This document shows positions 8,212 to 16,652 of a stretch of 64,000 nt of DNA, piece by piece. Each line of letters starts with the position of its first letter. Positions within the stretch are counted from its first letter, which is position 1. The notes beneath the pieces are model-generated. The model ran no database searches, had not been told where the DNA came from, and was given only the letters and a program-made list of their open reading frames with translations. The stretch comes from Protaetiibacter sp. (lineage in GTDB: Bacteria > Actinomycetota > Actinomycetes > Actinomycetales > Microbacteriaceae). The position numbers and the translations under genes are program-made. Where the stretch lies: assembly GCA_030150265.1 (NCBI GenBank), contig JASLGG010000051.1, positions 62,001 through 126,000 of the forward strand. Direction: 5' to 3'.

Positions 8212-9704
8212 TGGATGTGCCGCAGATCCTCATCGACGTGCTCGTGATCGTGCTGCTCGTGTTCGTGGCCACGGGCGCGGTTCCCGTGATCACGGCGGCC
8301 GTGCACTTCGTGATCGTGCCGCTGCACGCCTTCATCAACCACTACGGCAAGGCGGCCCCCTACACGCCGCGGGTCGCCGTCATGGTCCCGGCCTGGAACG
8401 AGGGTGCGGTCGTCGGCCCGACCATCGAGAGGCTGCTCGAGCTCGACTACCCCTCCGAGAACCTGCGCGTCTACGTGATCGACGACGCCTCCACCGACGA
8501 CACCCCGGACGTCGTCGCGCGCAAGGCCGTCGAGCACCCGGGGCGGGTGTTCCTGCTCCGGCGAGAGCAGGGCGGCCAGGGCAAGGCGCACACGCTCAAC
8601 CACGGCATCCGGGTCGTGCTCGGCGAGGACTGGGCCGAGGCGCTTCTGATCATGGACGCCGACGTGATCTTCACCCCGAGCTCGCTGCGCCGCATGTCGC
8701 AGCATCTCGCCGACCCCGAGGTGGGCGCGGTCTCGGCCTACATCGCGGAGGGCAGCCGCGACCCCAACTACATGACGCGGTTCATCGCGATCGAGTACGT
8801 GCTCGCCCAGCTCGCCTCCCGCCGCGCCCAGAACGTGCTCGGCGCCCACGCCTGCCTCGCGGGGGGCGCCCAGCTGCACTCGCGCGCCAACCTGGAGGCC
8901 ATCGGCGGGCAGATCCCCACCAGCACCCTCGCCGAGGACACCGTCGCGACCTTCGAGTCGCAGCTGCACGGGCGCCGCATGGTGTTCGAGCCGCACGCGG
9001 TCGTGCTCGCCGAGGAGCCCGGCACGATCGAGGGACTGTGGAAGCAGCGGCTGCGCTGGGCGCGCGGCAACGTGCAGGTCTCGGCGATGTACCGCAAGGT
9101 GTGGTTCCGCTGGGGCCATGGCCTCCACCACCTCGGCAACATCGCGTTCGGGGCGTCGTGGTTCAGCATCTTCCTGCTGCCGTTCACGATGATCCTGTCG
9201 TCGATCGGGCTCGTCGGGTTGTTCTTCCTGCACAGCGATCTCGCCGAGACGGTGTTCCGTGCTCTGTGGATCACGGCCGCGCTCACCTACGTCTTCTCGA
9301 TGACGCTCGGCGTGCAGCTCGACGGCAGGGTGGGACGGATGTCGTGGCGGGAGGCGCTGCTGTTCCCCGGCGCCGTGTCGTTCCTCGTGATGATCGCCGC
9401 CCTGTTCCCCGGGCTCCTCGAGGAGCGGCTGCCGCGGATGCTGGGGCTCGAGCTGCTGCCCGTCGGGCACGCCGCGCTGACCCTCGGCATCTACGTGTGG
9501 ATCTCCGCGGCGATGGCCGGCGCATGGCTCGCCCGCGCCGTCGAGGCGACGCGCGTCGGACGCGTGCTGTCGCCGCTGCTCGTCTACCTGGTCGGCTACG
9601 GGCCGATGCTGTGCGCCATCACGGTCGACTCCTACGTCAAGGAGTGGCGCAAGGCCGACGCGAGCTGGATCAAGACCGAGAAGACCGGGAGAGTGCTGGC
9701 ATGA
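8211..9704 (+). CDS. Membrane-bound processive GT2 glycosyltransferase
   Basis: A 497-residue protein of the cellulose/hyaluronan/poly-GlcNAc synthase type. An N-terminal helix (6-38) is followed by a cytosolic GT-A domain with VIDDAS (Asp91/92), MDAD (Asp149, Asp151), the base motif TLAEDT (Glu242, Asp243) and the processivity motif KQRLRW (278-283). Four or five C-terminal helices (about 310-460) would form the polymer channel. These motifs point to nucleotide-sugar polymerisation with export. Poly-GlcNAc would fit a deacetylase partner, but the sugar is not certain. The start overlaps the PHP stop (TGATG). Confidence 0.88.
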   Translation: MDVPQILIDVLVIVLLVFVATGAVPVITAAVHFVIVPLHAFINHYGKAAPYTPRVAVMVPAWNEGAVVGPTIERLLELDYPSENLRVYVIDDASTDDTPDVVARKAVEHPGRVFLLRREQGGQGKAHTLNHGIRVVLGEDWAEALLIMDADVIFTPSSLRRMSQHLADPEVGAVSAYIAEGSRDPNYMTRFIAIEYVLAQLASRRAQNVLGAHACLAGGAQLHSRANLEAIGGQIPTSTLAEDTVATFESQLHGRRMVFEPHAVVLAEEPGTIEGLWKQRLRWARGNVQVSAMYRKVWFRWGHGLHHLGNIAFGASWFSIFLLPFTMILSSIGLVGLFFLHSDLAETVFRALWITAALTYVFSMTLGVQLDGRVGRMSWREALLFPGAVSFLVMIAALFPGLLEERLPRMLGLELLPVGHAALTLGIYVWISAAMAGAWLARAVEATRVGRVLSPLLVYLVGYGPMLCAITVDSYVKEWRKADASWIKTEKTGRVLA

Positions 9705-9850
9705 CCGAATCGACGCGGATGGGGCGCGCCGCCGCGCACCACGAGCTGCGTCGCGATGCGCGACGCGAGTACCTGCTCCTGGTCCAAGGGGCTCTCGGGT
9801 TGATCGTCATCGCGGCGATCGTCTGGGTGCGGCAGGCGTTCTTCGCATGA
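9701..9850 (+). CDS. 49-residue single-pass membrane peptide
   Basis: A short reading frame that overlaps the glycosyltransferase stop (ATGA, 9701-9704) and the next start (ATGA, 9847-9850). It has an Arg/His-rich N-terminal half (residues 1-24), then one helix (LLLVQGALGLIVIAAIVWV) and a short tail. It is wedged between two coupled genes with four-base overlaps on each side, which argues strongly for translation. Small membrane partners such as IcaD or PgaD assist poly-GlcNAc synthases; a similar role next to this GT2 is inference, with no clear similarity in sequence. Confidence 0.75.
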   Translation: MTESTRMGRAAAHHELRRDARREYLLLVQGALGLIVIAAIVWVRQAFFA

Positions 9851-10200
9851 GCGAGGGGATGCTCGCGCTCGTGGTCGACGACAGCGACGACCAGTCCGAG
9901 CTGCTGCGCCGCTACCTGGAGCGCGAGGGCTGCCGCGTGGTGGCGGCGTCGACGGCGGAGCAGGCGCTGACCCTGCTGGACGGCATCCGTCCCGACCTCG
10001 CGATCGTCGACCTGCTGCTGCCCGGGATCTCAGGGGCGGAGCTGGCCGGGCGGGTGCGGATGACGCATCCGGACTGCCTGCTGGCCATCAGCTCGGTGCT
10101 CGACGCCGCCAGCTACCCGGAGGCCGACGCCGTGCTGCCGAAGCCGTTCACGGGCGCGCAGCTGGCGGCTGTCGTCGAGCAGGCTGCGCGACGCGGATGA
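9847..10200 (+). CDS. Stand-alone response-regulator receiver
   Basis: A 117-residue protein with only a receiver domain. Acidic Asp11/Asp12, phospho-acceptor Asp55 (AIVDLLLPG), Ser82 and Lys99 (LPKPF) are intact, so it should be phosphorylated. With no output domain it must act by protein contact or as a phosphorelay shuttle. It overlaps both neighbours by four bases. The downstream histidine kinase is the obvious donor. The receiver on the PIG-L protein, or the glycosyltransferase, are possible targets. Confidence 0.88.
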   Translation: MSEGMLALVVDDSDDQSELLRRYLEREGCRVVAASTAEQALTLLDGIRPDLAIVDLLLPGISGAELAGRVRMTHPDCLLAISSVLDAASYPEADAVLPKPFTGAQLAAVVEQAARRG

Positions 10201-11939
10201 CGCTGCCGCGCGCACGCGTGCTGTGGGCGCGCTGGTACGCGATCGCCGACGACCCGAACCCCATCGTCAAGCAGGCCCCCACGGCGATCGCGGTGGCGGT
10301 CGCGCTCGTGCTGACGGGGCTGGTCCCCGACCTGCCCTTCGGGCGGCCCGTCGCGGGCTGGTCCGGCGTGGCCGTCATCGCCGCGGCGACCGCCCTCGCG
10401 GCCGTGCTCACCCGGCGGAGGGTCTTCGAGGGGTTCGTGGTCACGATCGTGCCGATCGCCGACATCGTCGGTCTCGGCCTGTTCCGCGCCGGGACGGGAG
10501 GCGCGTCGTCGGTCTTCGGCATCCTCATCCTGCTGCCGATCGTCTGGATCGCCTCTCTCCCGAAGCTGCGCCACGTGGCGATCGTGGCGGTGCTCACGAC
10601 CCTCGTGATCGCCCTGCCCTACGTGACCGATCCGCCGGAGAGCTGGGCGGCCTGGCTGCGGGTGGTCATCGTCCCGGTCACCTACACGATCATGGCCGCG
10701 ATCGTGAACGAGCTCTCGCGCATCGCCCGGGTGCGCACCGAGGAGGCGGAACGCCTCGCAGCCGACCAGGTGCTCGCCCTCGAGGAGAGGCTGCGCGTGA
10801 TGACGCAGCTGCAGGAGGGCGAGGAGCGCTACCGCGAGCTGCTCGAGCTGTTCCGCAGCGTCTGGAACGCGACGACGGCACAGGCGGTGATCGGCACCGA
10901 TCGCACCGGGCTCGTGGTCGCCTGGAACCCCGGCGCCACCGTGCTGCTCGGCACCGAGGACATCGACGCGGAGTTCACCGCCCGGATCGAGCGCTTCTTC
11001 ACGCCCGAGGCGCTCGCCTCGCTCGAGGCGGAGTCGGGTGCGATGCCCGCCCACGACGCGATGGATCCCGCGCTGCGCTCGCTCTTCGGGATCGTCGACC
11101 GGGGCGAGACCGCCGTGCGCGAGCTCGAGATGCGACGGGAGGACGGCAGCGCCGTGCCCGTGCGCCTCACCGTGACGCCGCGCCGCGACGGCACCGGCGA
11201 GCAGGTGGGCTACCTGCTCGTCGCGACCGACGAGACCCGCGCCATCGAGGTCGCGCGCATGAAGGACGAGTTCGTCGGCATGATCTCGCATGAGCTGCGC
11301 ACGCCGCTCAGCTCGATCCTCGGCTACCTCGAGCTGCTGCGCGACGATCCGGTGCATCCGCTCAACGAGGAGCAGCTGCAGTTCCTCGAGATCGCCGAGC
11401 GGAACGCGCGACGGCTGCTGCGGCTCGTGGGCGACCTGCTGTTCACCGCGCAGGTGGAGTCGGGCCAGTTCCCTCTCGAGTCGCGCGAGGTCGACCTCGG
11501 TGCGATCGTGCGGGCAGCCGCCGAGACGGCGCGGCCCGCCGCCACGGCGGCCGGGGTCGCGCTCGTGGAGGAGATCCCGGATGCCGAGGTGCGGCTCGAG
11601 CTGGACGCCGTGCGCATCGGCCAGGCGGTCGACAACCTCGTCTCGAACGCGCTCAAGTTCACGCCCGCCGGCGGGCGCGTGGAGCTCTCTCTCGTCGCCG
11701 ACGCGGAGAACGCCACGATCGGCGTGCGCGACACCGGGCTCGGCATCCCGCCCGACGAGCTCGACCGCCTCTTCACGCGCTTCTTCCGTGCCAGCACGGC
11801 CACCCGCAACGCGGTGCCGGGCGTCGGGCTCGGGCTCAACATCACCAAGGCGATCGTGACGGCGCACGGCGGCCGCATGGAGGTGGAGAGCGAGGAGGGG
11901 GCCGGGACGATGTTCCGGATCGTGCTCCCGCGGCGCTGA
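10197..11939 (+). CDS. Membrane PAS-domain sensor histidine kinase
   Basis: A 580-residue kinase. Residues 25-175 contain about six membrane helices with almost no extracytoplasmic domain. A coiled coil (178-215) links to a PAS domain (215-350), then HisKA with phospho-acceptor His365 (MISHELRTPLSS) and a HATPase_c domain with the N box (DNLVSNALKF), G1 (DTGLGIP) and G2 (GVGLGLNITK). It lacks a HAMP domain and a linked DNA-binding regulator. It is the last gene of the 5449-11939 run. The PAS pocket or the membrane helices are the likely sensors. Confidence 0.9.
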   Translation: MTLPRARVLWARWYAIADDPNPIVKQAPTAIAVAVALVLTGLVPDLPFGRPVAGWSGVAVIAAATALAAVLTRRRVFEGFVVTIVPIADIVGLGLFRAGTGGASSVFGILILLPIVWIASLPKLRHVAIVAVLTTLVIALPYVTDPPESWAAWLRVVIVPVTYTIMAAIVNELSRIARVRTEEAERLAADQVLALEERLRVMTQLQEGEERYRELLELFRSVWNATTAQAVIGTDRTGLVVAWNPGATVLLGTEDIDAEFTARIERFFTPEALASLEAESGAMPAHDAMDPALRSLFGIVDRGETAVRELEMRREDGSAVPVRLTVTPRRDGTGEQVGYLLVATDETRAIEVARMKDEFVGMISHELRTPLSSILGYLELLRDDPVHPLNEEQLQFLEIAERNARRLLRLVGDLLFTAQVESGQFPLESREVDLGAIVRAAAETARPAATAAGVALVEEIPDAEVRLELDAVRIGQAVDNLVSNALKFTPAGGRVELSLVADAENATIGVRDTGLGIPPDELDRLFTRFFRASTATRNAVPGVGLGLNITKAIVTAHGGRMEVESEEGAGTMFRIVLPRR

Positions 11940-11964
11940 GACCGTACCCCTCGCCCGGTCCCCG

Positions 11965-12858
11965 TCAGTCGGTGGGGGGTGCGGGCGGCGTGCCGAGGGC
12001 GTCGAGGGCGGACCAGAACTCGACGTCGACGGTCTCGTGCACGCGGCGCTCGAGCTCCGCGAGGCGCTCGGTCGAGTTGATGCCGACGACCGTCGTGTGG
12101 ATGCGGGGCTCGCGCAGCGAGAAGTGGAGGGCCGCGGTCGCGGGCTCGATGCGCCACTCCTCGCACAGCGCCCGGAACCGGTCGACGTGGGCCAGGAACT
12201 CGGGGCTCGGCTCGGAGTAGCCGTAGGTGCGGCCGCGGAAGTTGCCGCCCGCCAGGATGCCCGCGCCGAACGGCGCCGCGTTGAACACCGTCATCCCGCG
12301 CTCCGTCGCGAGCCGGATGATCTCCTCGGCCGAGCGATCGACCACCGTGTAGCGGTTGTGCGTCAGCACCACGTCGAAGACGTCGGTGCGCACGTACTCC
12401 TCCACGAGCTGCCGGGTGCCGGCGGCGATACCGATCGCACCGATCCGCCCCTCCTCACGCAGCCGGATGAGAGCCTCGACGGCGCCGCCCCGACCCATCG
12501 CGGATGCGACGTCGACCGTGTAGGGGTCGTGCAGCTGGTAGAGCGGCAGGGTGTCGAGGCCGAGGCGCTCGGTCGACTCCTCGAAGGAGCGCAGCATCCG
12601 CTCGCCGTCGAAGACGCCCGTCACCGGGTCCTGGTCGCCCTTGGAGAACACCGAGCGGTCGTCGGGCAGGCCGCCGATCGCGCGGATGGCCTCGCCGATC
12701 AGCCGCTCGCTCTCGCCCTCCGCATAGATGTTCGAGGTGTCGATCTGCCGGAACGGCGAGCGCAGCATCGCCGCGGCGAGCGCGACATCCGCGCCCGGGC
12801 GCTTGCCGAGGCCGGAGGTTCCGATGGTGACCTGCTGAAGCGACGTCGCATCCCACAT
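11965..12858 (-). CDS. Aldo/keto reductase
   Basis: About 297 residues of the NADPH-dependent AKR barrel. The catalytic tyrosine is in SNIYAEGESE, the lysine in VFSKGDQDP and the histidine in PLYQLHDP. The proline after the LHD motif and the general layout resemble L-fucose or galactose dehydrogenase-type AKRs. CAGCAT lies seven bases before ATG 12858, which favours that start over ATG 12867. It follows the SGNH hydrolase gene on the same strand by about 46 bases and ends tail-to-tail with the histidine kinase. Confidence 0.85.
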   Translation of the reverse strand: MWDATSLQQVTIGTSGLGKRPGADVALAAAMLRSPFRQIDTSNIYAEGESERLIGEAIRAIGGLPDDRSVFSKGDQDPVTGVFDGERMLRSFEESTERLGLDTLPLYQLHDPYTVDVASAMGRGGAVEALIRLREEGRIGAIGIAAGTRQLVEEYVRTDVFDVVLTHNRYTVVDRSAEEIIRLATERGMTVFNAAPFGAGILAGGNFRGRTYGYSEPSPEFLAHVDRFRALCEEWRIEPATAALHFSLREPRIHTTVVGINSTERLAELERRVHETVDVEFWSALDALGTPPAPPTD

Positions 12859-12904
12859 GGCATCCATGCTGCCACTCGCCGGCCGGCGCGCTATGACGTG
12901 AGCG

Positions 12905-13516
12905 TCACGACGTGAGCGTCGACTCGGCGGCCTGCCAGGCCTCCGCGATGAGCTCGGCCCCGAGCGCCGTCGGGTGCACGCCGTCCTCGGCGACCGCCGC
13001 CGCGCCGTGATGCACGGCCGCGACCGTCAGGATGCGATGCAGCGGCACGAGGGCGGCCTGGAACTCGGACGCGAGCGAGGCGACCGCCTCGCGCTTGCCC
13101 GCGAGATCGTCGAGCCACGCGCGCTGCTCCTCGACGACGGGCACGAGGAACGGCTCGACGAGGATGAGCCGCGGGTTCGAGGCCGCGCGGGCCTCCTCGA
13201 GGAGGGCCCGGTAGACGCCCTCGAAGTGCGCCGGATCGGTCGCGTCGCCGCCGTCGAAGCGGCGCCAGGTGTCGTTGACGCCGACGTAGACCGTGAGCAC
13301 GCTCGGCTCCTGCGCGAGCACGTCGGCGGCCCAGCGGTTCCGCAGGTCTCCGATCCGGTCGCCGCCGATGCCGCGGTTCACGATCCGGCGACGCTCCCCG
13401 CGCAGCGCGAACGCCTCGGCGACGAGGCGCACGTAGCCCCAGCCGAGGCCGGCGGGGTCGTCACGGCGGCCGGCGTCGGTGATCGAGTCGCCGACGAAGA
13501 GCACGGGTCCGGTCAT
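12905..13516 (-). CDS. SGNH/GDSL-family hydrolase
   Basis: A 203-residue esterase. Block I is GDSIT (Ser11), the Gly block lies in NRGIGGDRI, block III is GVNDTW and block V is DGVHPT with the catalytic Asp and His. It has no signal peptide. Such enzymes remove acetyl groups from carbohydrates or act on short esters. It is leaderless: TACCCT (minus strand, 13528-13523) is six bases before the ATG. It shares a 38-bp divergent promoter region with the alpha/beta hydrolase at 13555. Confidence 0.87.
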   Translation of the reverse strand: MTGPVLFVGDSITDAGRRDDPAGLGWGYVRLVAEAFALRGERRRIVNRGIGGDRIGDLRNRWAADVLAQEPSVLTVYVGVNDTWRRFDGGDATDPAHFEGVYRALLEEARAASNPRLILVEPFLVPVVEEQRAWLDDLAGKREAVASLASEFQAALVPLHRILTVAAVHHGAAAVAEDGVHPTALGAELIAEAWQAAESTLTS

Positions 13517-13554
13517 GCGGTCAGGGTAGCGGGCGCCGGGGTCATGATGGGGGG

Positions 13555-14199
13555 ATGAGCGGAACGCATGTGATCGTGCTGCCGGGCGGCGGCTACCACC
13601 GGCACGCGCCGCACGAGGCGGAGCCGGTGGCCGAGTGGCTCCGCGGGCTCGGCCACGCCGCGAGCGTGTTCGCGTACCCGGTGCTGACCCGGCATCCGGG
13701 GCCGCTGCGCGCCGTGCGGGCCGAGGTGCGCCGCGTGCGGGAGGCGGGGGCTGCGCGGGTGGCGCTGCTCGGCTTCTCGGCGGGCGGGCACGCGGCCGGG
13801 ATGGCGGCGTACGCGCCCGGCGCCGCGGCGGAGGAGCGTGTGGACGCGGTCGTGCTCTGCTACGCCGTCACGTCGATGATGCTGCCCACCCACCGCGGGT
13901 CCCGCGAGAACCTGCTCGGCGCCGACGCGTCGTGGGATGCGCGGCGGGCGACCTCGCTCGACCTGCTCGTGACGGCATCCGCGCCGCCGAGCTTCGTGTG
14001 GCACACCGCGGGGGACGAGGCGGTGCCCGTGCAGCACTCCTACCTGCTGGGGATGGCGCTGGCGGCCGCGGGCGTGCCGCACGAGCTGCACGTGCTGCCG
14101 GGCGAGGTGCACGGCGTGGGGCTCGCGGCGGGCGACCCCGCGGGCGCGTGGACCGGGCTGTGCGCCGACTGGCTGGAGAGGCTCACGCATCCGGCCTGA
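13555..14199 (+). CDS. Alpha/beta hydrolase, acetyl-esterase-like
   Basis: A 214-residue serine hydrolase of the BD-FAE/Aes type. HVIVLPGGGYHRHAPHE contains the oxyanion HGGGY-like loop. GFSAGGH carries the nucleophile. HTAGDEAVPV supplies the acid and GEVHGVGLA the histidine. Relatives include carbohydrate acetyl-esterases, which fits the divergent SGNH hydrolase. It is leaderless, with CATGAT at 13543-13548 six bases before the ATG. Confidence 0.85.
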   Translation: MSGTHVIVLPGGGYHRHAPHEAEPVAEWLRGLGHAASVFAYPVLTRHPGPLRAVRAEVRRVREAGAARVALLGFSAGGHAAGMAAYAPGAAAEERVDAVVLCYAVTSMMLPTHRGSRENLLGADASWDARRATSLDLLVTASAPPSFVWHTAGDEAVPVQHSYLLGMALAAAGVPHELHVLPGEVHGVGLAAGDPAGAWTGLCADWLERLTHPA

Positions 14200-14276
14200 C
14201 CGCCTGCGCCCGCGAGCATCCGCGCCGCATCCGCCGCGTGGTCGACCGGAGGGGGAAGCCGGCACGCGGCGAGAGC

Positions 14277-14353
14277 AACTACTCCCGCCGCATGCATGCT
14301 TCATCGCCCGCGCCGGAGGCTTCTCCCGCCGATGGGCGCTGCTTCTCCCGCCG
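14277..14353. repeat. Cluster of three GGCGGGAG-type repeat units (locus 1)
   Basis: On the minus strand the core CGGCGGGAG followed by A/T-A-G occurs three times, at 14353-14343, 14331-14321 and 14291-14277. The surrounding text around 14271-14320 is partly shared with 30866-30914. The stretch 14200-14431 between two genes holds nothing else I can identify. Confidence 0.6.
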
Positions 14354-14431
14354 ACGGAAGCGTCGGAGCGGGGTCGCAGCGGATCGCTCCTCAGCCGGCG
14401 AGCGGGCCGGTCGGCCGGCGGGCGGGGCGGG

Positions 14432-15583
14432 TCAGCCGGCGGGCGGGGCCGGAGGTGCGGCCGGCGCCGCGCCCAGCAGCTGCTGCGCGACCGTCGCGTG
14501 CACCGACTCCGTGTCGGAGGGGTGGTAGATGCCGGCGAGCACGTCGCGCTGCAGGCGCACGAGCTCGGAGCCGCTGCGGTAGCCGCCCCCGCCCGCGAGC
14601 CGCATCGCCTGGTCGACGACGTACCGCGCCGTCTCGGTGGCCCGGTGCTTCACGCCCGTGAGGTCGCGGAACCAGCGCGCACCGCGATCGACCCGCTCGT
14701 CGAGGTCGCGAGCCACCGACTCGAGCTGCGGGGCGAGCGCGTCGAGGGCGAGCGCGGCATCCGCGACGCGCCACCGGATGTCGGGGTCGGCCGCGTACGG
14801 CGCACCCCCGTTCTTGAGGCTCGTGCGCTTCTGCACCGCCTCGACGGCGAGCTCGAGGGCGCGGTCGGCCAGCCCCGCGTAGACGGCGCCGATGAGGGTC
14901 AGGAAGTTCGCGAACAGGGCGAAGATGAACGGGTCGGCGTTCGGCCCGACCGGCAGGAACCGCACGATGCGCGCGTCGGGCACCACCGCCCCCTCGAGCC
15001 TCGTGGTGCGGGACTGGGTCGCGCGCATGCCGAGGGTGTCCCAGTCGTCGAGCGTCGTGACGCCCGCATCGTCGCGCGTGAGGATGCCGTGCACGAGCCG
15101 CGGGGCGCCATCCGGGCCGTCCATCTGCTTGCCGAAGACGATGAGGCGCGTCCAGGCGGGGGCGAGCGAGGTGAAGATCTTGACGCCCGTGAACGCGTAA
15201 CCGGCGACGGGGGTCTCCACTCGCTCGGCCGTGGTGAGCGAGTCCCACATGACGAGGTCGTTGCCGGGCTCCGAGTTGCCGAAGGCGAAAAGCTCGCCGG
15301 CCTCGGCATCCGCGAGCACCCAGGCGAGCGAGTCGTCGCCGCGCTCGGCCAGGGTGCGGGCGATGCCCACCACCACCAGATGCATGTTGACGGCGAGCGC
15401 CGTGGCCGGGGCGTAGGCGGCGAGCAGGCGCTGGTCGCGCACGCCCTCGAGCAGGGATCGGGGGCGGAGGTAGCCCGCCGCCCGCAGCTCGGCGAGATCC
15501 TCGTCGAAGAAGGCGTTGTCGCGGTCGTAGCCGGCGGCGCGGGAGCGGATGCGGTCGAGGAGCTCGGGGGTCAGCACGGACAC
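14432..15583 (-). CDS. Acyl-CoA dehydrogenase family flavoprotein
   Basis: A 383-residue ACAD-fold protein with an N-terminal helical domain, a middle beta domain (FTGVKIFTSLAPAW and DTLGMRATQSRTTRLEG) and a C-terminal four-helix bundle. The expected catalytic Glu near residue 360 is not obvious, so it may act on a non-CoA substrate, like the DszC or monooxygenase-type relatives. The C-terminal tail is Ala/Pro-rich. The GTG start is leaderless, with TAGCGT six bases upstream. It is the last gene of a leftward group with the Gfo/Idh and ornithine aminotransferase genes. Confidence 0.8.
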   Translation of the reverse strand: MSVLTPELLDRIRSRAAGYDRDNAFFDEDLAELRAAGYLRPRSLLEGVRDQRLLAAYAPATALAVNMHLVVVGIARTLAERGDDSLAWVLADAEAGELFAFGNSEPGNDLVMWDSLTTAERVETPVAGYAFTGVKIFTSLAPAWTRLIVFGKQMDGPDGAPRLVHGILTRDDAGVTTLDDWDTLGMRATQSRTTRLEGAVVPDARIVRFLPVGPNADPFIFALFANFLTLIGAVYAGLADRALELAVEAVQKRTSLKNGGAPYAADPDIRWRVADAALALDALAPQLESVARDLDERVDRGARWFRDLTGVKHRATETARYVVDQAMRLAGGGGYRSGSELVRLQRDVLAGIYHPSDTESVHATVAQQLLGAAPAAPPAPPAG

Positions 15584-15620
15584 GTCACCACGCTACGCCG
15601 CCCGCCCCACCGAGGGGAGG

Positions 15621-16643
15621 TCAGGCTGCCCCGAGCTGCCGCCGCGCCTCGTCGATCACGGCGAGCACCGCGACACTCGCGTCGAGCGGATGCTCGGGCG
15701 CCTCGAGCCGGCCGTCGGCCACATGCCGGGCCACCGCGGCGGCCTGGTAGCAGAGGCCGTCGCGCCACCGCATCCCGGTCTCGTCCTCCCAGTAGGCGTT
15801 GCCGCCGTCGGCCCGCCCGATCCGGAAACCTCCGGGCCCCACGAAGGGCTCCACCTCGAGCCGCATGCCGTTGGAGCCGGCGATCATCGCCGTGATCGGC
15901 AGGTCGACCGTCATGCTCGTGAACGAGCTCGCCGAGACCTCCTCGCCCCAGCCGAGCACGACGCGCGCGTCGGCGTCGACCCCGGTGGGCGCGAGCTCGC
16001 CGGTGGCCGCGACGGAGTCGGGCGCGCCGAAGCAGAAGTGGCTCCACCACAGCGTGTAGACGCCCAGGTCGAGGAGGCTGCCGCCGCCGAGCGCCGGGTC
16101 GAAGGCGCGGCTGTGCGGGTCGTACTCGAAGCGCCCGGCGAAGGTCGCCGCGGCGCCGAGCGGCGTGCCGAGCGCGCCGTCGTCGAGCAGCCGGCGCACG
16201 ATCGTGGTCTGCGGGAGGAACCGCGACCACATCGCCTCCATCGCGAAGACGCCGGCCATGCGCGCCGCCGCCGCGATCTCGGCGGCATCGGAGGCCGAGA
16301 CCCCGAGCGGCTTCTCGACGAGCACGTGCTTGCCCGCGTCGATCGCGAGGAGCGCCAGGCGGCGGTGCTCGGTGTGCGGCGCCGCGACGTAGACGACGTC
16401 GACCTCCGGATCGGCGACGAGCGCCTCGTAGGCGCCGTACGCCCGCGGGATGCCGTGCCGCTGCGCGAACGCCTCCGCGCGATCCGCCGATCGTGACGCG
16501 ACCGCGACCACGCGCTGGTCGGTGAAGCGGTGCACGCTCGCGACCCAGTCGTGCGCGATGCCTCCGGGCGCCAGCACGCCCCAGCGCAGGGCGGGACCGC
16601 CGCGCAGCGGCGCGTGACTCGGCTCGGGGAAGACGAAGCTCAT
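15621..16643 (-). CDS. Gfo/Idh/MocA family oxidoreductase
   Basis: A 340-residue NAD(P)-dependent dehydrogenase. The N-terminal Rossmann domain (RWGVLAPGGIAHDWV, then VVAVASRS) is followed by the family motif EKPLGVSA and a C-terminal beta-sheet substrate domain. Relatives oxidise sugars, inositols or trans-dihydrodiols. Its own leaderless promoter is visible: TAGCGT (minus strand, 16655-16650) is six bases before the ATG and overlaps the stop codon of the upstream rocD gene. Confidence 0.87.
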   Translation of the reverse strand: MSFVFPEPSHAPLRGGPALRWGVLAPGGIAHDWVASVHRFTDQRVVAVASRSADRAEAFAQRHGIPRAYGAYEALVADPEVDVVYVAAPHTEHRRLALLAIDAGKHVLVEKPLGVSASDAAEIAAAARMAGVFAMEAMWSRFLPQTTIVRRLLDDGALGTPLGAAATFAGRFEYDPHSRAFDPALGGGSLLDLGVYTLWWSHFCFGAPDSVAATGELAPTGVDADARVVLGWGEEVSASSFTSMTVDLPITAMIAGSNGMRLEVEPFVGPGGFRIGRADGGNAYWEDETGMRWRDGLCYQAAAVARHVADGRLEAPEHPLDASVAVLAVIDEARRQLGAA

Positions 16644-16652
16644 GCCCGCACG

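Noticed and set aside
14200..14431. Possible non-coding RNA or short gene in a repeat-rich spacer
   Set aside because: No promoter-terminator pair or coding pattern; the repeats explain the structure.
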